Positions 56,674 to 64,000 of a stretch of DNA of 64,000 nucleotides are shown one piece after another. The stretch spans positions 8,086,001 through 8,150,000 of the forward strand of contig JARFIW010001104.1 in the NCBI GenBank assembly GCA_036346225.1, given 5' to 3'. Positions within the stretch are counted from its first letter, which is position 1. Each line of letters starts with the position of its first letter. Made by a program: the position numbers and the translations under genes. Source of the stretch: Platerodrilus igneus. Taxonomy: Eukaryota > Arthropoda > Insecta > Coleoptera > Lycidae. The notes below the pieces were generated by a model that did no database searches, was not told where the DNA came from, and saw only the letters and a program-made list of their open reading frames with translations.

Positions 56674-56923
56674 TTACGTGTGATTTTCCAATGCTCCACC
56701 TGAAGGTACTACAATGGCCAGGAACCGAGTTTTTTTACCTGGAAAATTTGAAATTTTGCCGAACCCTTGCTGTTCCAATCAAGGTAGGTATCTTTAACGT
56801 GCGTGACAATACTCAAACACGGGACCTCCACTTTACCTCTCATCCGAACGAGGGTGTATTTTTGTGAAAAATGCTCGCCTAACATTTTTCAAGCGGACCG
56901 TGTCGGGATTCGAACCCGGTACC
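56674..56923 (-). mobile_element. SINE, copy 4, 5'-truncated
   Basis: It is bounded by a perfect 18-bp TSD, ttggtgccaaccaggacc, at 56656-56673 and 56924-56941. The minus strand starts just before box B (GGTTCGAATCC, about 56906-56916), runs through ccctcgttcggatgagagg and cacgttaaagatacctacc, and ends aaatcacacgtaa. Box A is missing. It lies in the protease region of Gypsy-2B. It fixes the true 3' end of the SINE family. Confidence 0.88.
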
Positions 56924-56941
56924 TTGGTGCCAACCAGGACC

Positions 56942-57172
56942 ACCAATCATTGTACAAGTGGCTCCTGAATCTAACACTCCAGTAAAGGGAATCCCGAAGA
57001 TTTGTACAGATAAATATGCGCGTTGGTCGCCCCTGACACTATTGCACACGTAGTTTAGTACCGAACGAGATTGGGCCTTGAGATCAGAAAAAGGAATATC
57101 CGGGGACAAAGGAAGAATAGGGTCTTCGCCTCGGCCTAAGAACCCTATCGTCGGTTTACCAACGCCGTACAT
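56942..57172 (-). pseudogene. Gypsy-2B protease start
   Basis: The minus frame contains IPFTGVLDSGATCTMIGGPG with the aspartic protease active-site DSGA, which cuts the gag-pol polyprotein. Upstream residues (SVQIFG) fit the first strand of retropepsins. The reading frame runs out into the SINE; the domain is truncated. Confidence 0.75.
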
Positions 57173-57189
57173 GTTGGGCAGCTAGGTTG

Positions 57190-58639
57190 GGTAACTCCCT
57201 TTATATCACAACCATAACAAAGTCGGACTTGCGGACTAGGACAACGAGTAGAAACATGTCCAGTTTGTATTCTTCTTAATCTTCTTTTGAAAACGATCCT
57301 AGGTTATGGATCGAAACGTTAATAAAGATTTTTAAAAAACTATGAGTGGTTTAATCCCCAAAGAAGATTAAGAAGAATACTAAACAAACCACAACAAACA
57401 TACAGGGAGTATGTCCAGTTTGGTCACAATTGAGGCAGGTGACCTGACGAATAGGGGCAGACGTACGGACAGGAGCAGACGATACGGTAACAGGAACGTT
57501 ATGTCGAATCGGAGGTGTAGGACGGGCCTTGATAGGTCGGTCAGGATGACTGAGTGTATGTGTGGGAAGCGAAGCGGGTGCAAAACGTAGAAGTTTTTGT
57601 CTTGGCTAGGGGGTACGTAGTTCTCAACGCGAAATTTTCTGCGTTCTAGTTGTAAACACTCAGTTTCTAACTCTTGTAGAGATCGAACCGGAGGATATCG
57701 GTTGAGATAAATTTCGGGAAACAACATCTAACTGTACAGCGTCCGGTATACTTCCGTGACGACGGAACATGGCGGCCATGCAAGCTAGGTACTCGATAAT
57801 TCCTTCCGTTGAATCCTGAGTTCGTGTCAAAATATTTTGAAATAATCGACGTTTATAGTCCGGTGGTTTAAAATGTTGGATCGGTAAATCGGGCAACGAC
57901 TTCCAATCAGAAAACCTATGCCGATTACCCCGATACCAAAGCAACGCCTTAACTTCGAATTAATCTGCTGCAGACTCAAATAACTGCAGTTCCGACACAT
58001 GTCGGGCTCGTCGGAGTTCTTCCACCCGTTCTAAGAAATTATGTACAGACAGAGTGTTCGGGTTGCCAGAAAATTTTAAATTCCACTGCGACACCGGGTA
58101 GTATTGGTGGAAAGCTGACAAAAAACTAGGGGAAGCGGATTCCTGTTCAGGTTCCGATTCCGAGTCGGAAGTAAGCAAAGGAGGTTCATCGAAATCGACA
58201 CTAGTAGTGTGTGCCGGGCTAGAAGTGGCTATCGGAGTTTCGGATAGCGTAACAGCACAACGAAATTTTTTGATCTTTTTGTCAAAGGAGCCACGGAGAT
58301 TAGCTAAGGTTAACAGTAATTGGTTGGAGATATTCTCGAACAGCGTAGCTCGGTATGGGAACTAATGCGTTTAAACGCAGGTGAAGATTTATCCCCACAA
58401 AATGTAACCAAAGCTTGTTTTAGTTCTTGAACAACGGCCGTAACCGTTGCTAGTTCGGAAGCGAAATCAGGCTCCACGAAAACAGAACTAAATCCTGGTT
58501 CCCATTCTATGTGGTACGCACTCTGTACGGACCTGCGTAACTCGTCGACATAATCCTCGGGATCAAAGCCTCGAGATGCTAGTTCATATTGTAGCTCGGT
58601 TTTTCGCAACCGATTTACATGGCTGCGCCAATATGCCAT
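57190..58639 (-). pseudogene. Gypsy-2B gag, broken
   Basis: The pieces on the minus strand are: MAYWRSHVNRLRKTELQYEL (58639-58310), then an acidic linker and WNLKFSGNPNTLSV with FLERVEEL (58178-57960), ALLWYRGN-type capsid segment (57944-57660), a Lys/Arg region (57727-57430), and a CLNCDQTGH ... C knuckle split by the insertion at 57267-57410, followed by CYGC...C. The order matches the Gypsy-1 gag. Frameshifts and a stop near 57960 break it. Confidence 0.8.
57267..57410 (-). mobile_element. 144-bp hairpin insertion inside the gag zinc knuckle
   Basis: The direct repeat atgtccagttt lies at 57256-57266 and 57411-57421 and acts as the TSD; removing the insert rejoins the knuckle in frame. The insert has a perfect 21-base inverted repeat (57267-57287, starting gtattcttcttaatc, and 57360-57380). 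The loop holds gatcctaggttatggatcga then aacgttaataaag, a GATCC/GGATC stem followed by CGAAAC. This resembles the stem II-GAAAC half of hammerhead ribozymes carried by Penelope-like elements, although the expected CUGANGA is not intact. Confidence 0.7.
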
Positions 58640-59131
58640 GGTGCACCAAGAAAAAGGAACAACCGATTAATAAATGGTATTTCAAACAATTTGGTGACCC
58701 GTAGCACAGATTAGAACCCACCACGTCAAAAGGACGGGCGGAAGCATATAAAAATCGGAGAAAAGAAAAACACACTCTAGACTTAATGGGAGGACAAAAT
58801 ATACACAGAGGGAAGGAAGAAAACGAAAAATCTTGGGCGCCAGAGTTTTTAACGGACTAGGATTATTGGCGAAAACACAAGTCCAATAATCTGAAATTAA
58901 TCACCCAATAATTTTGAGCGATTAAGAAAAAAAACAAGATCGAATTTCAAGAAAATCAAACTCACACAGTAAATAAAGAAAAGAAATAAATACAAGTTCG
59001 AGCGTAAGGGACGAAAACATAAGTATTATCAGGCCGAAAAGAAATACTGTAGTAACTACAACAAAATTGGGACACAAAAAGAAAATTAACTAAAGTAAAC
59101 TCGCAGCCCCACGCCAGGGCGTCATTATTTA
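58640..59131 (-). other. Gypsy-2B leader and primer-binding region
   Basis: Next to the LTR the minus strand reads TGACGCCCTGGCGTGGGGC, comparable to the Gypsy-1 site TGGCGCCCAACGTGGGGC. A second TGGCGCCCAAG occurs at about 58844. The rest is A-rich on the + strand, with no frame. Confidence 0.5.
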
Positions 59132-60441
59132 TGCTACGTACCTAGACGTAGCCGGACGAAAAGTAAATACCAGGCTAACTACCAATGCGGTGAGAGGTGG
59201 GGTTCCTAGCAACACAAAAATAATACTTCGCCAACGGTTTTCTATTTATACAAAAAAACACACAATTTAGAACAGCAAAACAAAATTAACTAAGGTTACT
59301 ATGTAATAAAGCAATTCTACTCTATGGACAAATTCACTAATTGTTCCACGAAGTGCGCAACTCGTAGCTAACAGGCAATAAATCTAATCAGTAACAACAA
59401 AATAACGCTGATACTTTCGTATAAGCGGATGGTTAATTAAAAGCAAACATTATATTTAGAAACCTTTCTCGTAAGGGTTTTACCATAAGAAACATTGGCT
59501 ATAAATCTAATCAGTAACACAAAAATATTAGTAATGCTAATACTTTCGTATAAGCGGATGGTTAGTTAAAAGCAAACATTAAATTTAAGAACTCTTCCAG
59601 TAAGGATTTGACCAGAACAAACATTGGCGTATCTACTTTCAAATTGCGTTCAGCAATAGTAGCGTACATAATTTCAAATTGGGTTTATCCTAGCGTATGT
59701 TCGAAAGAGAAAACAGTTACATACCTGTGTCGGGATACTTATCTGGTCAACCCTCGGAAGCGAATTGGCACAGCATCGAAGCGCTAGTCAGCAACAATCA
59801 TGTTACTACCATAATTGTAACGCCGGTCTACATGTCCAAGCAGTTGAACTACCTCAAAGAATAATCGGGCTACGGAACAAGCAAATTAACCTCCAGCTAA
59901 GAGCAAAAAAGGAAAATTTTACTAATATGAACGACTCAGGAGCGCTTACCGATACACAAAAACGATCTACACATTTGATAGAAGAGAAACGTGTATCGCT
60001 CTTGAAATAACAGAACGAGCAGTTTTTACTAGTGCATCAATGCGCACGCTTTAGAACCAAATTCAAAATAGCACAAGCCCGCAAAGCATCCTAGCTTATC
60101 GAAGCGCGGTAACTGGAAATCCCGAACCATTCAATTGTAGCATAAACTAGTTGTTTCGAAATAACTAAGTTAAACATGAAAATTTGTAGAAAGCGTATTT
60201 ATTATTGTAAACAGGATGTTATTGAAGAATTTAAGAGATTACGGAATAACTAAAACAAGGCATTTAAGTTATAGAATAAATTTTCGTTGTAAAAGCAAAA
60301 GGGGTTTGCGTTAAGGAATTATAGACAGCGTATTTATTATTACTTATGAATTAACGATTTTATTGAACAGTAGACATGGAATTTAGACGAACGGATACTG
60401 AATTAGCAACGGACAGGGTTATTTTAAGTTTACTAACGTAA
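59132..60441 (-). repeat. Gypsy-2B 5' LTR
   Basis: It starts TGCTACGTACCTAGACGTAG as in Gypsy-2A. It carries its own tandem unit of about 123 bases, ctttcgtataagcggatggt, with a copy near 59415 and another near 59546, not found in copy A. A second internal duplication (gcgtatttattatt, ggggtttg.gttaa) lies in 60180-60475, which makes the outer end uncertain by some tens of bases. Confidence 0.65.
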
Positions 60442-60639
60442 TTTTCGTTTTTAACGCCCAAGGGGTTTGAGTTAAAAATTAGTGTAATTAACTTATGCGG
60501 AATATAAACATAACAGTACAAATCGCCAAAAGATATGTTCTTCATAAGGAAATACCACCTTAGTCCTGATACTCTGAAGAGCTGAGAACCAACAATTGTA
60601 AAATAGGCGAGATCATCTTGGCCACCACTACTTATTAAA

Positions 60640-61460
60640 TAAGACCTAATAGTACCAACATTGTACTATATAGCACCATCAGTCAGGTAGCTACCGTCCA
60701 AAACCCAAGGAAGTTATTGCAGTTCAAAGTTTTGTAGCTAAGGTGATGTCGCCCCCCCCCCCCCAATTTTTTTTATTTTTTTTCGTGCAGCTACTAGTAC
60801 TAACATAGCACCACCATTACCATAGTTAGCACCCAAAAAATGGCAAAAAGTTTAGAGCCTTAGGCAATGCCAGTCTCCCAATGAACTTTTTAAAAATTAT
60901 TTGTCTTGCACCTGTTAGTACAACATAGCACCATATATCACCGCCATTTCCATAGCTGGTACCCCAAACAATTCCAATGATATAGCAATTCAAAGTTTAG
61001 AGCCTTAGGCGATACCCGACCCCACTGTACCTTTTTTTTTAGTTATTTATCTTGCACCTGTTAGTACTAACATAGCGCCACGTAACACCGTCAGTCGAAT
61101 ACTTACCACCAAAAAAATGATAAAGATATAATGGTTCAAATGGAGAGCGGTATAGTGATGTCAGTCCCTAACTACAATTGTTTTTAATTTCGTCTCTTGC
61201 ACCTGCTAGTACAAACAAGCACCACCATTCTCATAGCTAGCACTCACAAAAATCGCAGAGATATAACAGTTCAAAGTTTAGGGAAAAAGGCGACGTTAGT
61301 CCTCCTTTTTAAATTTTTTCTTATACCTGCTAGTACTACTCTAGTACCGCATTTCACCACCAATGGCAAAGCAACTAGTGGAAAAATATAATAGTTCAAC
61401 ACAATGTCAGCTCCAACCACCCCATTAATGCTAGAACTTTGCTAGGGATATTGTCACCGC
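60640..61460. repeat. Degenerate minisatellite, ~120-148-bp unit, about six copies
   Basis: The landmark cttgcacctgttagtactaa and variants recur near 60648, 60787, 60906, 61051, 61196 and 61320, each followed by catagcacca. Units also share agtttagagccttaggcgat. A C-run (60753-60764) interrupts one unit. It does not code. Confidence 0.7.
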
Positions 61461-62229
61461 ATACCAATAAAAATTGTATGTGTAACTAGTTTTTAAAAGA
61501 TTTCAAAATTACCGTGTTTGAAAATTGGGTGAGACGTACCTAGTGCTTCCAACTCCCAAAGAGCATGTTATAAGATATTTTCCATTAATCGAGTGCCAAA
61601 AACGTATTACCTTATTTTGTGTTTTTGTTCCAATTAGATTGTTAACACCATAAAATCCTGAAGTTTAGGTAGTCTATATTTTGTAGCAACTACAGTGATG
61701 CCTGCAACTTTCTCAGATTATTTGATTGTAACTTTAAATTGTAATAATTTCCATTTTAAACCTACAGGCACTAAATCAATTTACAATTGAACAAACTAGG
61801 CAACCTAATCAAACCAATCGTGGAACTATACAAAATCATCTCCACAACACTAATAAATGAAAAATCCAAGAACATTACTGGCTTTTATTGCAAGATCTAC
61901 AGCACTAATTCGCATTGCGGAATTCGACGTTTTTATCACGTAATCATTGAAAAACCATACATTAAGTAAGCAACGCATTCTATGGTTGTTTATTTACAGT
62001 AGATGAGCAGCTCAGTATTATTACGATCTTCTGGAAATAACCAATTTACAAAATATTAAATTTCTTTTATGCATCAGATGCATGGTAGTATCTCAATCTA
62101 CAAAGAAAATTAAAGATATTTTAAACTTGACTAAGTAATTAAGATTTTGTATGTTATTGCAGACGCATAATGTTTCAGAAGTTGGAGACACGAACGATAT
62201 AAAGAAATTATTATTTACATAGTGAGTGT
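61461..62229. other. Intergenic, no gene recognised
   Basis: AT-rich sequence with no coding frame or repeat recognised. Confidence 0.5.
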
Positions 62230-63662
62230 AATTGTACAACAAAAACACTTTTCTATTTATTTATTTGCACATACATGCATAAACGAGATACCCCATTTAC
62301 ATTAAAAAAATAATATAAAATGTGTAATGATACATAAACTTATTAATTATACAAATTTAATAATGTTTGCCTAAAGCTCTGAGGACTGCTACCAAACCAA
62401 TTTAATTCACTAAATGTATTTGCAGAAGTTACAACTCGATTTAGATAAAAGTGACATCCATAATTGGTTCTGTGGCAATCACTGTGGAATAGGTGAAAAG
62501 TACGTGATTGTCTAACTGGAACATTGAATTGAATTAATACTAGTAATTTCGTACAGTTGATGTAACCATTAATAATCTTATGCAGAAGACATAAATCATT
62601 CAATAACCGCCTATCCAGTAATGAAGCTAATCGAAGTGATTATAATAGAAACAACTCTTGTCATTGGTGCTCTTGAAGTCCCATCTTATATGTAATAAAT
62701 TTAAGAAATTTCTTTTGGACCCTTTCTATTTTAACAATATTATATTTATAAAAGGGCGACCATATAATGGAAGCATATTCTAAGATGCTTCTTACTAAAG
62801 AGCAATATAACAGTTTGCATGTGGTAGTTGAAAATTTGCCACTATATCGGAATACGAATCCTAAGATTGGCATAGCTCTTTTGGTGATAGTATTAATATG
62901 GGAATTAAAAGTGAGTTTAGAATCTATCAAAACACCCAAATCTTTAACTTCATAAACTCGTACAATAACATCGGTATTTATATAATATTCTGTTATTGTA
63001 GTCGACACTGCACGAAAGAAGGTTATGGTTAGGCATTTGTTGATGTTCAAAGAAAGTCTATTTGTTTTACACCAGCTATTAAAAGAATTTAGGTTTTCCT
63101 GGAAAAAGATGTGATCTCTTGCAGAAATAATATTTTTGTAAATTTTTAGGTCGTCAGCAAACAGCAAAAATTTACAATGTTTAAATACTTGTTTAATATC
63201 GTTGACAAACACTAAAAATAGGAGAGGACCAAGGTGAGACCCTTGCGGAACTCCAGAGTATACCGGAAACTTGTAAGAAGTGAATTGTCTATACTTGACA
63301 CTTTGCCATCTACCATATAGGTAGCTACTAAGCCATTTTAAGATCATACCATCTACACCTGCCTTTTGTAGTTTAAGAATCAAAATATTGAGATTTACTT
63401 TGTCAAAGGCTTTGGTAAAGTCAATATACAGAGCATCTACTTGAAGTCCATTTTCTAACGCTGCAGTTATGTCATTGGTATAGACAAGTAAATTTGTAAT
63501 AGTTGATTTCTGAGATACAAATCCATGTTGGTTATTGATGATAAATTCTTTAAACTTCCAGGACAAGTGATGAGTTATTAAGCAATCCAATAATTTCGGT
63601 ATTGAAGATTGAATACAAATTCCTCTGTAATTCTGAATCAAATTTTTGTCACCTAATTTTAA
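62230..63662 (-). mobile_element. Jockey-like LINE, 3' part
   Basis: It carries RT and the C-terminal domain, then an AAAT-type repeat in the 3' UTR (about 62255-62272). Its upstream end stops abruptly at 63662 in an inverted junction with another RT. Confidence 0.75.
62343..63662 (-). pseudogene. Jockey-like reverse transcriptase, nearly intact
   Basis: The minus frame 63641-62661 (326 residues) has NYRGICIQSSIPKLLD, QHGFVSQKST, ALYIDFTKAFDKVN, GVPQGSHLGPLLF and the catalytic LLFADDLKIY, then the thumb (KDLGVLIDSKLTF). After a shift at about 62640 the C-terminal part follows (62603-62343, with RTNYGCHFYLNR). Such RTs prime on nicked chromosomal DNA. The endonuclease and ORF1 are absent because the element is cut at 63662. 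A single shift makes it one of the younger LINE fragments here. Confidence 0.85.
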
Positions 63663-63680
63663 TATGGCATTTTAATTAAT

Positions 63681-64000
63681 ATGTTAAAATTAGGTAGTCA
63701 TTTCATTATTGAACCTCTTACTAATATTATTAATAATTGTATTCTTCAAAATTACTTCCCAACTAGTTGGAAATCATCAATAGTAATACCGCTACCGAAA
63801 AAAGAAGTTGCTACGTTGTCTGATTTGAGACCAATAAGTATTTTACCGGTCTTATCTAAAATACTGGAAAAAATATTATACGAGCAAATTTATGAGTACG
63901 TTACTGTTTCTGAAATTCTACCTTCAAATCAGTCGGGTTTTAGGGGAGGTCATGGTACTACTAGTGCATTAATAAAAATTACTAATGACATTATTCGATC
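63681..64000 (+). CDS. Second jockey-like reverse transcriptase, N-terminal part (runs off window)
   Basis: An open + frame to the end of the window carries IIEPLTNIINNCI, WKSSIVIPLPKKE, DLRPISILPVLSKILEKILY and PSNQSGFRGGHGT, the fingers region of jockey-type RTs before the catalytic palm. The frame is uninterrupted over 106 codons. The first ATG in it is at 63681, but the true protein start is upstream and missing. The sequence differs from the RT at 62661-63641 (RPISILPVLSK here against RGICIQSSIPK there), so it is another family. Confidence 0.8.
   Translation, partial: MLKLGSHFIIEPLTNIINNCILQNYFPTSWKSSIVIPLPKKEVATLSDLRPISILPVLSKILEKILYEQIYEYVTVSEILPSNQSGFRGGHGTTSALIKITNDIIR

Larger units (their letters stand above)
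56924..60441 (-). mobile_element. Gypsy-2B: partial LTR retrotransposon
   Basis: Minus strand order: 5' LTR (60441-59132), primer-binding region, leader, gag (58639-57190) and protease start (57172-56942). The rest of pol and the 3' LTR are missing or unrecognisable left of the SINE at 56674. The LTR matches Gypsy-2A. The left boundary is set at the SINE duplication for convenience. Confidence 0.75.

Overview
The window is AT-rich animal DNA, almost certainly from an insect. Its repeats (RTE-type LINEs, mariner and Tc-like transposons, a tRNA-derived SINE, Ty3/Gypsy elements, jockey- and R1/LOA-type LINEs, a Penelope-like fragment) are typical of insect genomes. There are no operons, Shine-Dalgarno sites or bacterial genes. 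The order cannot be fixed from the sequence. Element names such as RTE-A or Gypsy-1 are local labels.

Only two intact genes that look like host genes are visible: 1913-2464 and 27862-28284, both on the + strand and about 25 kb apart. They are paralogues. Each encodes a small, intron-less precursor with a signal peptide ending in C18-Q19-E20, a Ser/Thr/Pro/Asn-rich middle full of N-glycosylation sequons, and a near-identical hydrophobic C-terminus ending in YLN, suggestive of a GPI-anchored mucin-like surface protein. Their 3' flanks are also related. No function is assigned.

3.2-17.5 kb is a block of ~170-bp satellite with an A-B-B' higher-order pattern, broken by nested insertions: RTE-A (3329-11742) is itself split by an inverted full-length RTE-B (4523-8824), and a mariner (12907-17183) carries a second TA-flanked transposon (15160-17091) and another unknown insert. 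Target-site duplications (TSDs) support each step.

18.3-24.2 kb holds an RTE remnant, a broken OARD1-like macro-domain gene, the C-terminal end of a Polinton/adintovirus-type DNA polymerase B, an unidentified direct repeat, and a decayed Tc3/mariner-like transposase. 28.7-37.8 kb is RTE-D, split by two SINEs, an R1/LOA-type LINE with RNase H, a Penelope RT fragment and a third SINE end, all punctuated by the same 14-bp repeat.

37.8-51.0 kb holds a solo LTR with an ACGT TSD, then Gypsy-1 (41308-48752, ACAG TSD) nested in an older Gypsy-2 copy. Gypsy-1 has near-identical LTRs but only a broken gag and no recognisable pol. 51-55 kb has no recognisable gene apart from one possible short exon. 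55-60.5 kb is a mosaic of transposase, LINE and SINE pieces beside a second Gypsy-2 copy, whose gag zinc knuckle is split by a 144-bp hairpin insertion. 60.6-61.5 kb is a degenerate minisatellite, and two jockey-like reverse transcriptases meet head to head at 63.66 kb.

The best-supported unusual result is that this RTE family moves as a composite: its 3' end carries extra copies of RTE 3' modules, and three separate insertions with 10-12-bp TSDs all end at the same composite terminus. Short ORFs not listed are chance frames or antisense shadows. Homopolymer differences between the Gypsy-1 LTRs mean some frameshifts could be assembly error.
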